A stretch of 64,000 nucleotides of DNA from Aristolochia californica (Eukaryota > Streptophyta > Magnoliopsida > Piperales > Aristolochiaceae), in the NCBI GenBank assembly GCA_029961685.1, contig JARWKL010000014.1:22841952-22905951 (forward strand). Direction: 5' to 3'. The notes under the pieces are model-generated. The model was not told the origin of the DNA and searched no databases. It saw nothing but the letters and a program-made list of their open reading frames with translations. Position numbers and translations under genes: made by a program. Each line of letters begins with the position of its first letter. Within the stretch, counting starts at the first letter, position 1. Of the stretch, positions 20,270 to 31,806 are shown piece after piece.

Positions 20270-21105
20270 AAAGAGATGATGACATTATGGATGTGTTAAG
20301 CAGGGTCTTCAGGTCTTGAAAAGGGTTCTGAGGAGAGTCCAAATTTGTGCCACATTGTTGTCTAGGCATTTCGTGTTGTTCAATGGATGATGTATAATAT
20401 GGCGTATCACCATGATTCATACCCATCTACCATAAGGGCGCAACTGTCATATTGGCTGTAATTGTACAGTATAGGCATGTAACTGTCTTTTTCTTTTTCT
20501 GGCCCTATCAAGTTTGAAGTTTCGTGCTCTTATCTCCTTGTTCTATAAAACTAGTTGAGTGAGTTATTTGGAAGCCATGTTTCACCATATATGGGTTTTC
20601 TTGTATTGTTCTACCTATGTCTATTGTCTACTGACATCTTGGACCTTTTAAGGTGTTGGTTTCAATATAATTCTTATTTTCTAATTTAAAAGATTTAGTT
20701 GATTTGATTTATTCTGTACAGTAATTTATTTAATTCCTTATTTTAATTTCAATTATTTCAAATGATTTTCATCAGGGATAAACTTATAGAGATGAAAAAG
20801 AAAAGACTATAAAAATTAAAGATGGTTTCTTGTGTTTTCTTCAATGTATGCAAGTGATAGATAGCGGGTTAGATTTTCACATACGAGATCCAATTAAATA
20901 AGAGTTTCATACAATTCTACAATATGGAAGAAAGTTAAGGGACTGATTGATGCTGGCGTTTGTCAAGTCTATTAAGGCTTTTGATGTAAGTGGTAAAGGG
21001 TAACTATATATAATCGGAAAGGGAGGTTATAGTTTTTTTTAACTTGGTTGTGAACTGACTTAGTTCTTTATAGTTCAAGTTGGGTTGTTCAACTTAGGTC
21101 AAGTG
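20270..21105. other. CHIP 3' flank, no gene seen
   Basis: 3' UTR-like sequence for about 250 bp, then AT-rich DNA. No ORF or repeat is recognised before the K element begins near 21106. Confidence 0.45.
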
Positions 21106-22657
21106 TGTTGACCCAAGTGGCTTTTCAAGGGGGGGTGAATTGAGTTTTTGCAATTAAATTCAACTGTGTGAAAATTATAGAAAATAATGCAAACAATGAA
21201 AGAAATCAATCACACACCACAATAACAACAATTTTTTTGTTATTAATATTCCTATTAGTATTCCCCTTTCAAGAACCCGTGTTTGAGTAATTTCACTAGT
21301 ATAAGTTCTATTAGCTTGGAATTATATAAGAAAGTTTTTTTTTAAACTACGCGTATATTCAAATATATAATTACAAGTAATCTCCATTGAGATTGAGATG
21401 GATTTTAGCTCTACCAAGCTATTCAAGGTTCTAGATGAACTTTTCAAATAAAATAAAAAATGACAAGGAAAAAAAAACCTTACACCCTTTGGTCTTTCGC
21501 GAGAGAATCTTCCACACTTTGAAATAATTTTGAAGCTTGGCTAAATGAGTGCAAGGAGTTGAAAATGAGAGTAGTGGAATGAGTTTCAAGTTGAAGCTCT
21601 CTTTCTCCAAAAAATGAACTTGGGAGGGAATTTCAAGATGAATGCAAAGATTATAGTAGATATGCCAATAAATGCTCATTAACTACTCAAAAAAAATTTG
21701 ATAGGGTATTTATAAGTTCCTCGAGTCAAACTAGCCGTTATTTGCTCGTTTGCAAAAAATGTCATTTTATATTGATCAATCAATGCAAGGTATTTATCGA
21801 TCAATTGAGTGTAACGACTATATTTTTGTCAGAAAGTGGCTTATTGATCAATGGTATGATTGATCATTATCCTTTCATTAGGTCTAACAAGCTAAGTTGA
21901 TCAATTAATTTCCAATGATGGATCGATCAATCAGAATTTATACTGGCAATACATTCCAAGTATGATTGATCAATGGTGTTCCTATGATCGATCATGTTTT
22001 GCATCCCTATTCTGCAAACTTTTATGTGATCAAGCAATGTCAAGTGGTTCATTGATCATTCTTCATAATTTTATATTGCCTTGACATCATTGATCAATCA
22101 AATCCACAGGGATTGATCGATTGTGCTTTATAACTCAGTTTAGTCACGTTCTGGTTGATCGATCGATCATGCTTTATATTTTTGGCATGTGCACATTCTA
22201 GTTAATCAATCATTTGTAGGTGCTGATCGATCAATCCAATGCCAGATCTTTAAGAACATTTTCAAAGTATGATTAAAATTGATCATAAGTGATTCTAACA
22301 TGTTTAAAACATATGTATACATTGGTAAGAAAATTGTAGATAACACAATTTTGTCCCAAGGCTCAAAAAATTTTCATTATACCTCAAATTTGAAGGTTTG
22401 GGGCTACAGACTTTGTGATTTTTCAAGACTTCCTAAAATTTAGTCTTCAATTCTTTCCTTCTTTTTTTTGAAGGTGCCTCTTCAGGATGACTTTGACACG
22501 ATAGTGTAGCTCGAGGTCTTTGAGAAGCTTTTGTCGGTTCTTTGCATAGACCTTGACTTTTGTATCTCTTGAAGGAATTGCATCAGAAATGCTAGAATTG
22601 CCAATGTTAGATTAATTAAGTTTAGTTATCATTAAAATCAAGATAGGAGAATGCACA
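21106..22657 (-). repeat. K1: SIRE/Maximus-like LTR rich in TGATCGATCA motifs
   Basis: About 1.55 kb ending (plus-strand right end) at ATGCACA, next to a purine-rich tract read on the minus strand. Left start TGTTGACCCAAGTGG parallels TGTTGGCCTAGGTGG at 23922 (K2). The stretch 21770-22240 contains about 14 motifs of the TGATCGATCA / TTGATCAATCA type. Similar motif fields and flanks occur in K2. Orientation comes from the downstream tract TTTTGTCATCATAAAAAAGG, typical before the 3' LTR of SIRE/Maximus-like copia elements. The family assignment is tentative. Confidence 0.55.
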
Positions 22658-23600
22658 ACCCTTTTTTATGATGACAAAACCTAATTTAGAAAAAATAAAA
22701 TAATAAAAACAACCCTATAAGTAGGAGCGTATAAAGATTATCAATTTAGGTCAATTACTCCTACTTATTCTATGCACGCCAAGTTTTCAAATTTTAGTTG
22801 TGTTTAGTACTTTGATTCTTTTCTCCCCCCTTATGTCATAATTCAAAAAGATAATGCAATGAAAATTTAAACAAAAAAGTTGGCTCGAGGGCCTTTCATT
22901 AAATCAATCTATAAGGATTTACAAAATACCGAGGAAGGGGTTAGATCGGTCAATTAGGTGGCTAGTGCTCAGGTGGTGGCGGTGGAGCAAAGCGACTGAA
23001 AAGAGTCTTGACCATAGAGTGGATCCTCAGCTATCCCTCTTGAAGCTCATGCTAACCCGTCTTTAAACTCTTGTGTGGTCACTATCGCAGACTGGGTCTC
23101 TCAGCTTGTCTATGGCTTCCTCGAGCTACTAGAACCGGTTGGATGATGAAGAGGCACCGTCAGTACGCTTCCTCTTCACAAACTCATATTACTCTGGCTG
23201 CGATCGATCCATACTCAACTCGTCTCCAGAGCTCACTTCTTGAGGAGTCGCCTTGCTGGTTGTCTCCTTCTGTACCCATTGGCCTCTCCACTTAGCGAAG
23301 CCAAACTTTCCAACCTTTGTTTTACTAATGGATATCTTCTTTGCCATATTCACACTTGCTTCATTAGAGTGGTCCACTTCAAAGTAAAGCAGGATGGTGG
23401 TAATTTGATGACGAAGGGTAGATTATCTGTTCTTGAGCTCGAAGCAATGTCCATCATCCTATGAGCCATGAAATATCCAAAATCCAGCTCGACCCCTTGA
23501 ATAATGGCCACATCTAGAAGATATCAACATTAGTCAATCTTGAGAATGTATCTTTCCTCGGGTTGAGGATATGGGTAACAATCTCCATGTACATCTAGAG
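22658..23600 (-). pseudogene. K1 accessory ORF remnant
   Basis: Minus strand 23377-23189 reads VDHSNEASVNMAKKISI, KVGKFGFAKWRGQW; further along, YEFVKRKRTDGASSS. The same order is seen in K2 (31510-31069: VDLSNEVSMDMTRKMSI, VKNFGFTKW, EFVKRRITKEGASSS). This is a plant-retroelement accessory ORF located between pol and the 3' LTR, found in SIRE-type copia and related to domains annotated as putative plant transposon protein. Its role is not established. Stops and frameshifts show decay. Between it and the LTR is the AAGGGGGGAGAAAAG tract. Confidence 0.5.
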
Positions 23601-23921
23601 CTCCATACTTAAGTCCTTGATCTAAATTTCATAGGAACTTCTTGCCGTCTGTCCAAACACTTCGAGGATAGCATCTTGAATGTGCCACAGTCAATCCTAT
23701 AGCAAGTCTTGTGGCTAACTCTCTTTAATATATCGTTTTATGCCCATGAAGGTGGTACCTAAGTTCTCATTGAGTGTGCTTGAGTGGAGTGAGATAAAGG
23801 TATTTTTTACATATGAGGTTATCTTCAATTTTTTCGGTGATTCTTCTTTTACCTCTAGATTTGTGTAAAAGATCTTATCAAGTACAAGGAAAACTCTTCC
23901 TCACTTTTCAACAGACCCATT
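23601..23921. other. Boundary tract between K1 and K2, nothing recognised
   Basis: Probably the rest of the K1 accessory-ORF region; no domain is readable. No primer binding site is present next to the K2 LTR start at 23922, so K1 and K2 are not simply the two LTRs of one element. Confidence 0.35.
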
Positions 23922-24074
23922 TGTTGGCCTAGGTGGTTTCTCAAGAAGGGAGGGGAGGGGGTGAATTGAGATATTCAAATTAAAACCAATTTCAGCGTGT
24001 AATCAACTTATTGCATAAAAAAATCAATGTAAATAGCAATATGCACACACCATGTGACTCTCTCATGTTCTCTC

Positions 24075-24932
24075 TGGAGAAAACACAACAATATTTTCTC
24101 AGGAACATCTAAACAACAATCAAGCAGAAAACCAACACTGATCTTAATGAAATACAATATGGTTTTGTCCCACCACACGCTCTTCGAAGAGCTTCAATGA
24201 CTTCTGGACTGAACAGAAATACAAGAAGAAACTATAACAGAATAGCAAGGAAGAGCTATGATTTTGGGGATTGCCCAATGCTGCTGAAGAACACCTCTAT
24301 TTATAAGTGTGTTGCAACATGCAATGTTTGTTGCACGTAATGGCTATTGGCAATGGCTGCATGCAATGGCTGCTGGTAGACAACTACCAAATCATGTTGG
24401 TAGGCTACGAAAATGACCTCCATAAGCTTCCTTCATTCACACTTGGGTGATGCAATCGTGACAAGGGCATACCGTTGGGCCTGGTCCTACCGGCAGTCCT
24501 CGGATCCCCGTTGGGGCTGATGCCCCGAACCCTCGTCTTCCTTATTCATTTTACAGTTTCTTCACAAATAACCATTGTGGTCACAATTTGACCTCATCAG
24601 CGTCTAAGCCGGTACCGCTAACTAATTTACTCACTATCGATATTGGCGCTCCTAATAATTGGGGGCCAGTGAATACATTACATTAATGATAACTTGAGAA
24701 GTGGGCATACCGTTGGGCCGGGTCCTACCGGCAGTCCTCGGATCCCCGTCGGGGCTGATGCCCCGAACCCTCGTCTTCCTTATTCATTTTACAGCTTCTT
24801 CACAAATAACCATTGCGGTGACAATTTGACCTCATCAGCGTCTAAGCTGATACCGCTAACTAATTTATTCACTATCGATATTGGTGCTCATCATAATTGG
24901 GGGCCAATGAATACATTACATTAACGATAACT
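24075..24932 (-). repeat. Element L 3' LTR with internal tandem duplication
   Basis: Starts TGGAGAAAACACAAC (plus strand). It contains two copies of a roughly 238-bp unit (24465-24702 and 24703-24932, each starting GGGCATACCGTTGGGCC) where the 5' LTR has one (29346-29577). The outer end next to the C run is diverged from the 5' LTR end. Confidence 0.88.
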
Positions 24933-24947
24933 CCACCCACAAACCCC

Positions 24948-24948
<1 letters not shown>

Positions 24949-24979
<31 letters not shown>
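24949..24979. repeat. 31-base C homopolymer (polypurine tract of L)
   Basis: An uninterrupted run of 31 C on the plus strand, i.e. G31 in element L orientation, just inside its 3' LTR, where the polypurine tract primes plus-strand DNA synthesis. Copia polypurine tracts are normally about 8-15 bases, so this one is expanded. The exact length may be affected by sequencing of homopolymers. Confidence 0.85.
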
Positions 24980-25006
24980 TTCTCCTCAATGTTCACCTCT
25001 GCTGGA

Positions 25007-26600
25007 CTATGTTCTTGGGCCAATGCCCAAGCCACGAAGATGCTTATTCATCTGAGCACTCCCTAATGCTTTGGTAAAAATGTTTGCGTGGTTGTCTTCT
25101 GTAGGGCAGTACTCCATGTATATGATCTCCTCTTCAATCAGTTCTCTTACATAGTGATACTGAATCTCTATGTGTTTAGTTCTAGTGTGGAATACTGAGT
25201 TCTTCGCCATAGCTATGCAACTTTGACTGTCACATTTTAAGGTAGTTGACTCAGTCAAAGGAATGCTTCACAGGCTCCTACACAAGCAACTTTGTACTCT
25301 GCTTCGGTTGATGAGAGTGCAACTGTTTGCTGCTTCTTACTAGCCCATGAGATGATACCACTTACAAACATGAATTCGAAGCCAGTAATAGATTTCATCG
25401 TGTCAATATCTCTAGCCCAATCTGAGTCAAAATACCCAGATAAAATATCTCATGATGTGTAAGATACTCCAAAAGTTAATGTACCTTTGAGATATTTGAG
25501 GATTTGCATTCCAGCTTGCCAGTGCATTTTTCTTGGATTGTTAGAAAAATGACTGAGCACTCCCATAGCATAACTAATGTCAGGTCTTGTGTTACAAAGG
25601 AAGATTAAACTTCCAACTAATTTTCTGTAGAGCTTGATGTCAACCTGTTCAGAGGGGTCATTGATTGACAACTTTGTATTCACTTCCATTGGGGTGACTA
25701 CTGGGTTACATTCGGTCATGCCAAAAGTAGATAACAGTAACATTCCTGAGAATAATGAAGAAGGCCCATGTCTGTCATGTCAAATTCTTGGCCCAACCAT
25801 TCCCGAGTCTTCACAATGTTGTCTTCATGGTCACAGTGATTAAAAGGTCATCTACATAGAGTACTACAATGACTCTTTTCTCATGTTCACAAAGAACATA
25901 CAAGTTTGCTTCAGATTTGCTTCTACAGAACCCGCGCTCCAAGAAGAAAGAGTCGATATGTTTGTACCAGGCTTGTGGTGCCTGCTTTAGACCATACAAG
26001 GCCTTTTTTTTTAATTACATACCTTCTCCTTTCCATTTGGTAGTTCAAAGCCTTGTGGTTGTGCCATGTAGACTGCTTCCTCAAGTTGCCCATTCAAAAA
26101 GGCAGACTTTAGATCCATTTGATGTACCGTCCACCCGTAATGAGCAGAAGTTGCAAGAACTACCCGAATTGTTGTCATCTTTGTTGTTGGAGCGAAAGTC
26201 TCATCAACATCAAAACCTTCAATTTGTCAGAATCCTTGTGCAACAAGGTGTGCTTTGTATTTTTCAAGAGTATCATCCGCCTTGTACTTTGTTTTCTAGA
26301 TCCATTTGCTGCCAATGATCTTTCGGTTAGGAGGTTTGTAAACAAACTCTCCCAAGTATCATTTTTTATGATACTATCATACTCCGTTTGCATTGCAGCT
26401 CTCCATTTTGGATCTGACATGGCTTCCTCCACACTTACTGGTTCTTTTACCGTCTCGATGATTTGAGGCATCAAAGCCATGTTCAAAAGTTGTTGTCCTG
26501 CTTTGTTCTACTCCTCTATTCGCTTTTATCGTCTAAGCCCATTAGAACAAGGGCTTTCATTTTCAACTTTTGGAGTTCTGTCATCAAAGAGCTGGTGCAC
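25007..26600 (-). pseudogene. Element L reverse transcriptase and RNase H
   Basis: 26486-26175: EAMSDPKWRAAMQTEYDSIIKNDTW, the start of RT, followed by a frameshift. 25999-25811: MYGLKQAPQAWYKHID ... VVLYVDDLLI, with intact catalytic YVDD. 25743-25450: PVVTPMEVNTKLS, LYRKLVGSLIFLCNTRPDISYA, the RT thumb. 25258-25007: RNase H end with CDSQSCIAMAKNSVFHTRTK, IEIQYHYVRE and NIFTKAL. Four or five frame changes. Motif order and spacing are those of intact copia polyproteins. Confidence 0.92.
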
Positions 26601-28061
26601 TCACTTTGGTTGTGGTTTCCGTGGAGGTGCACTAGGTTGGCTTGTTGTTTCTTTTTGACCAGAAACATCTTTATCATCACTTACTGGCTGTTCGACAGAC
26701 ACTTGATGAGTTACTTCATCGGTTGGTGACAAAATGGCAGGATCATTATCCTCCATTGAGAGTGATCGCTCATTAAACACCACGTCTCGACTTATGACTA
26801 ACTTCTTGGCCTCTACTTCATAGAGTCTATATGCCTTAGACTCTTCACTATAATCCAAGAAGATACATTTCTTGCTCTTGTCATCTAATTTCTTTCTTTT
26901 TTCTTTGGAAATATGTACAAAACACTCACACCCAAATTTTCTTAAATGAGACACACAAGGTTTCGTACCATAGAAAGCCTCATTCGAAGTCTTGTCGTTC
27001 AATGCTTTTGTGGAGCATTGATTGAGGACATACACTACTGTATTTACTACTTCTCCCCAGAACATTTCTGGTAGCCCACCACCTTTCATCATGCACCGAG
27101 CCATTTCCACCACCGTTCGATTTTGCTGTTCAACTACACAATTTTGTTCTGGTGTATGTGGAGCAGTTAGTTGGTATTTGATGCCAACTTTATTACAGTA
27201 GCTAGAGAATTCAGCAGAACAAAATTCCCCCCCACGATCTGTACGAAGCTTCTTCACAGATGTTGCATTCTCATTTGTCACTTGCATATGCCACACCTTG
27301 AATTTTGCAAGAGCATCAGTCTTGTCTCGAAGGAAGTACACCCACATCTTTCTACTGTAATCGTCAACTAACAACATGAAGTAGAAAGATCCTCCTAACG
27401 CCATTGTAGTCATTTTCCCACAGAGATCAGCATGTACCAACTCTAGAGAAGTCTTTGATTTGTTTTGACTCTCTTTGGGAGATGACTTTCTTTGTTGCTT
27501 GCCAAGCATACAAGCTTCACAAGGTTCTTCAATTACATCAATTGAAGGCAAATCTGTCACCATATTTTTCTTCTGCATTTCCTTCAACACATGAATGGAA
27601 ATGTGTCCGAATCTTTCATGCCAAAGTTGACTGTTTTTGGCATCAACAACAACAGAAAGTGAGTTGATTTCATAAAGGTTATCCCTGTGGATACCTCTTG
27701 CAACTATATTCTCATTTTTATCAAGAATATGAGATTCATTTTTCTTGAACCGAACCTCCAAATCTTTGTCCGTAATTGCAGCTACGGACAACAGGTTTCT
27801 TGAGATTTGGGGAACAAGTAGAACATCCACCATCTTCTTACTTTCTCCATCATCGAACTGAATGGATATGGTGCCTATCCCTTTAATGGGACATCTCGCA
27901 TTATTGCCGACCAACACGTTCATTGGTTGGTGTAGAGGATTTAAAGAATCATATAATTCTTTCTTGCTGGTTATGTGTTGGGAAGCTCCAGAATCTAACA
28001 CCCATGTACTTTTTTGTTGTACATGAGCACTAGAACATGATTCCGCTGTGACAGTGAACAA
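26601..28061 (-). pseudogene. Element L protease-integrase, 486-codon open frame
   Basis: The longest ORF of the window. Residues about 20-45: protease with intact WVLDSGASQHIT. About 150-215: pre-integrase zinc region with LWHERFGHIS and CEACMLGKQ. About 205-370: integrase core with catalytic D (HADLCGKM), D (RTDRGGEF) and E expected in the PEQNCVVEQQNRT stretch, where the usual G of QNG is C. About 390-430: KLRKFGCECFVHISKEKRKKLD, then IFLDYSEESKAYRLY. The end is a linker rich in S and P. It is one block of the gag-pol polyprotein, not an independent gene; the ATG at its start is internal. Confidence 0.95.
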
Positions 28062-28108
28062 AGGAAGCTCAATTTCTACATAATTTGCATATTCTTTATT
28101 CTTCCAGT

Positions 28109-28922
28109 TTAGTTCTTCTTATCATGGATTCGTGTTCTACAATCTTTGACAGCATGGCCCTTCTTGTTACAGTAATAACACGATCTAAAAAACTTCTCCC
28201 TCTTTGGTTTCTTCTTTGTTTCATTGCTAACCTTTGCTTTTGCTGTGAAGGCAGAGCCAAACTGATTGTCTCTACCTTTTAGCCTCATCTCCTCCTCCAT
28301 CAATAAGGCATAGAATTCTTCAAAGGTCAACGGAGGATCACGAACTTGTGTATTGAGTGCTGTCAAATTTTTGCGGCAGCACTCGAATGCATCTTCGAGC
28401 AAGTTCCTCTGTTGACTTGGCTACACCAACATAAGCTATTTTATCACGTAGGTTTTTCATCCTAATAATAAAAGACTCTGCTGGCTTATCTTCACTTAAT
28501 CTTTCAGTAGCAAGTTGATTTTAAAGATTTTGGATATGAGTTTGGTTCCTCGTTTCATATTGATTTTTCAGTATGTTCCATGCTTCACTTGCCTTCGAAG
28601 TATGTTGAATTAGGGTGAGGACAGAATCCTGAATACTTGTGACAATTGCACAAAGTGCATCAGCATTATTCCTTCTCCAATCTTTGACAAGCTGAGGATT
28701 AGGAGTGGTGTTTCCTCTATCAGTGACAGCAACAGGTTCAACATCAACTCCCAGAACTATATCAAGAAGTTCATAGGAGTCCAGAATAGTAGTGATTTTG
28801 AACTTCCACAAAAGATAGTTCGTGCCATCAAGTTTGCCTTATGTGAAAGCTGGGGGGCGAATACATATTGCTGGTACAGAACCAGAACTAGCAGAAGAAC
28901 TACTAGGCTTAGGATCAGTCAT
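28109..28922 (-). pseudogene. Element L gag
   Basis: ATG at 28922 starts MTDPKPSSSS; a TAA interrupts at about residue 29, after which the same frame gives LDGTNYLLWKFKITTILDSYELLDIVLG and LIQHTSKASEAWNILKNQYE, the UBN2-type core. After a frameshift near 28430-28500, 28402-28109 continues with DPPLTFEEFYALLMEEE and a complete zinc knuckle (CYYCNKKGHAVKDC, CX2CX4HX4C). Gag packages element RNA into virus-like particles; the stop and frameshift make this copy inactive. Confidence 0.92.
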
Positions 28923-28968
28923 GATGTTATACTTTACGATAGATGATTGTTGTTAAGAGTCCACTAGA

Positions 28969-28980
28969 GCTCTGATACCA
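28969..28980 (-). other. Element L primer binding site
   Basis: TGGTATCAGAGC on the minus strand, an exact match to the initiator tRNA-Met complement, adjoins the 5' LTR. Confidence 0.92.
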
Positions 28981-29586
28981 TATAGAAAACACAACAATAT
29001 TTTCTCAAGAACGTCTAAACAACAATCAAAAGAAAGCCAACACTGATCTTATTGAAATACAATATGGTTTCGTCCCACCACACGCTCTTAGAAGAGCTTC
29101 AATGGCTTCTGGACTGAACAAAAATTCAAGAAGAAACTATAACAGAATAACAAGGAAGAGCTATGATTCTGGGGATTGCCCAATGCTGCTGAAGAACACC
29201 TCTATTTATAAGTGTGTTGCAGCATGCAATGTTTGCTGCACGCAATGGCTGTTGGCAATGGCTGCACGGAATCATGTTGGTAGGCTACGAAAATGACCTC
29301 CATGAAGCTTCCTTCATTCACACTTGGGTGATGCAATCGTGACAAGGGCATACAGTCGGGTGGGGTCCTACCGGCAGTCCCCGGACCCCGTCGGGGCGTC
29401 TTCCTTATTCATTTTATAGTTTCTTCACAAATAACCATTGCGGTCATAATTTGACCTCATCAGTGTCTAAGCCAGTACTGCTAACTAATTTACTCACTAT
29501 CGATATTGGCACTCCTCATAATTTGGGGCCAGTGAATACATTACATTAACGGTAACTTGTGAGAGGTGGGCATTGACACACTAGCA
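28981..29586 (-). repeat. Element L 5' LTR
   Basis: 606 bp, plus-strand ends TATAGAAAACACAAC...CACTAGCA. Carries CTCTATTTATAAGTG near 29200, the TATA region on the minus strand. Followed by the CTCTC duplication. Confidence 0.92.
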
Positions 29587-30562
29587 CTCTCTAAAGCACT
29601 TTTGGTAGGAATTTGCAATATAAGGTTTGTGGCTTAAGGATATGCCAATAAATGCTCATTCGCTCTTTTAGTTACGGTTTGGTTTATAGCTTTCCTAACA
29701 CAAATTAGCCGTTATTTGCTTGTTTGCAAAAATTAAACTATTGATTGATGGATCGCTGGTAAGTGACTGATCGATCGATCAATTGTAATGACTGCTTTTT
29801 AGTCAAACAATGACTTATTTATCAATGGACTAATCAATCAATATGTTATCGTTGTTCTAGAAAAGTTAAGTTGATTGATCATTGCCAATGGGTGATCGAT
29901 CAATCGAGATTCCCTTTGGTTGTGCAATACAAGTATGATTGATCAGTGTATTTCCCTTTGATCGATCATTCTTGAAGTCTCTTACTGGCAAGGTTTTGAT
30001 TGATCAACCAATCTGAAGGGATAATCGATCATTCTATGTAAATTCTTCTTGCTTGGACATCTATGATCGATCATGTGTTATAGCATGAAATGACCATGTC
30101 TCGATCGATCATAGTCAGTGATAGGTCGATCATTCCAATACTAGATTAAAAATGTATATTTTATAAAGCATGAAAATTTCTCTCTAAGTTCTTTTGCATG
30201 TTTATAAGTAACGTGTATGATGATTCTAAACATGTCTATATGCAATTTATATCCTAAAACTTCGATTTCTCAAGTACTTAATGAATAGGAGTTAGAATAC
30301 TCTCTTACAAAAATTGACTTAGTTTAAATGTTTATCTATGATGCTTGAACTAGAGTCTTCTCGTTGTCTTCTTTTTTGTGGGTGCTTCTTCAAGAGATGT
30401 TCTTCAATTGTGCTTGAGGTGTTCATTTTGACTTTGATGTTTTAGACCTTGAGGTGTTCTTGAAGGTGAAATATCTTAAATACTTTAGATTTGCAAGTTA
30501 TTAGTTCAATTAAGTTTTGATATCATCAAAAGCAATGTGGGAGTCAACCTATATGGTCAACA

Positions 30563-31510
30563 ATCTCCACCTTTTTTATGATGAAAAAACCTAACTTGAA
30601 AATAAAAATAAAAATTACACTTACCTAAGGGTAATAGTTAAGTAAATATGTAATTTTATCGTAGGCTCCCCCTTAATCTATGCATAGTTTGTTTTAATCC
30701 TTTTAAGCACAATTTTATGAGTTCCTAGGTCTTTTTTATGCAAGTTCCCAACTATTTTATTCTCCCCCATTATGTTATACAAAAAAAAGATAGTGAAATT
30801 AAATGTACAATATAGAACAAAAAAAGTGGCTCAAGGGCCATTTCATAAGGATGTTCGAGTGATTACAAAATGATGTGTACATGTATAAGAGTTATACATA
30901 CAAATATATAAAATGAAAACATGTACATTGGGAGTCCAAAAAAATAGATGGATGAATCCTAAGGTCGACTAGGCTGGAGGTGGAAGTCGGTCGAGGATGG
31001 TGTCAAGGTGGTGCTCGATCCATGTACACTGGGAGTCAAATAAATAGATGGATGAATCCTAAGGTTGACTAGGCTGGAGACGGAAGTTGGTTGAGGATGG
31101 TGTCAAGGTGGTGCTCGATCCTCTGCAATCGTGCCTTCACCTCGTTTAGCATGGATATGGCTGCTACCTGAGTAGCCCGAACATCATCTACGATGTCTTC
31201 GAGAGCAGAGAGCTGATCTATGGACGATGAAGCACCTTCTTTTGTTATTCTCCTCTTCACGAACTCTTGCGGGAGGCTCTGGACTAAGCTCATCTCTGAA
31301 AGTGATAGGTTGTGGAGCTGACTCCTTCAGTATTTTCTCCTTTTGGATCCACTATCCTCACCATTTGGTGAACCCAAAATTTTTAACCTTTATTTCTCCA
31401 ATGGACATCTTCCTTGTCATGTCCATCGACACCTCATTTGAGAGGTCTACACTGCTCCGTCGAAGGATGGTGGTGATTTCTTTAGTGAAAGGAAGGTCAT
31501 TGGCTTGAGC
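30563..31510 (-). pseudogene. K2 accessory ORF remnant
   Basis: Minus strand 31510-31370 gives LPFTKEITTILRRSSVDLSNEVSMDM and IGEIKVKNFGFTKW. 31293-31069 is open: LPQEFVKRRITKEGASSS followed by a predicted coiled-coil-like helix (LSALEDIVDDVRATQVAAISMLNEVKARLQRIE). The block 31021-31085 partly repeats 30943-31010, a short duplication covering the stop region. The order matches K1. It is probably the C-terminal half of the accessory protein of a SIRE-like element; function unknown. Confidence 0.5.
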
Positions 31511-31536
31511 AACTATTCTAAGTCCACTTCTTCCAT

Positions 31537-31806
31537 TTTTTTTTTTTTTTTGTCAGAATAGAAAAACTACTTCTTTACAAAAAAGAGATAAGAAGATGAA
31601 CCAACAATGTGAAGAATTTCTATTGGATGCACTAAACGCAGAGTAAGAGCTAAAAAAAAAGATAAAGGTGAAAAAAAAATTAGATTCTCCAACCTCATGA
31701 AAGCAATGCAATTTCCAGCATTTGCGGTGCGATGTTCACATCCACCACCACCTCTACCACAACCTATGTGAGACACTAGCGCATTACCCAGTTCCACATA
31801 GGGCAA
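31537..31806 (-). mobile_element. Possible retroposon with A tail, minus strand
   Basis: A run of T at about 31537-31554 is, on the minus strand, an A tail ending a roughly 250-bp unit that reads TGTAAAGAAGTAGTTTTTC just before it. It could be a SINE or a short LINE 3' end interrupting the K2 region. No Pol III boxes and no clear target duplication were found. Confidence 0.35.

Larger units (their letters stand above)
24075..29586 (-). mobile_element. Copia element L, full length, inserted in K2
   Basis: 5.5 kb, minus strand, related to the TNT1-94 type of copia polyproteins. 5' LTR 28981-29586, primer site 28969-28980, gag 28922-28109, protease-integrase 28061-26601, RT-RNase H to 25007, a 31-base C run as polypurine tract (24949-24979) and 3' LTR 24075 to about 24932. 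The flanking duplication CTCTC is exact (24070-24074, 29587-29591). The 486-codon open protease-integrase frame makes this the best preserved coding element in the window, so it is among the younger insertions, though gag and RT are already broken. Confidence 0.95.
23922..30562 (-). repeat. K2: second SIRE/Maximus-like LTR, split by element L
   Basis: Two parts, 23922-24074 and 29592-30562 (together about 1.12 kb), separated by element L. The left part shares AGGGGGTGAATTGAG with K1 (about 21130). The right part shares ATATGCCAATAAATGCTCATT (both near its start and in K1 at 21660) and a field of TGATCGATCA motifs at 29735-30150. It ends ATATGGTCAACA beside the purine tract CATAAAAAAGGTGGAGA (minus strand). 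Same orientation as K1, so the two pieces are arranged head to tail. Confidence 0.55.

Noticed and set aside
23071..23464. Plus-strand ORFs over the K1 accessory region
   Set aside because: The minus strand carries the peptide conserved with K2, so these are shadows.
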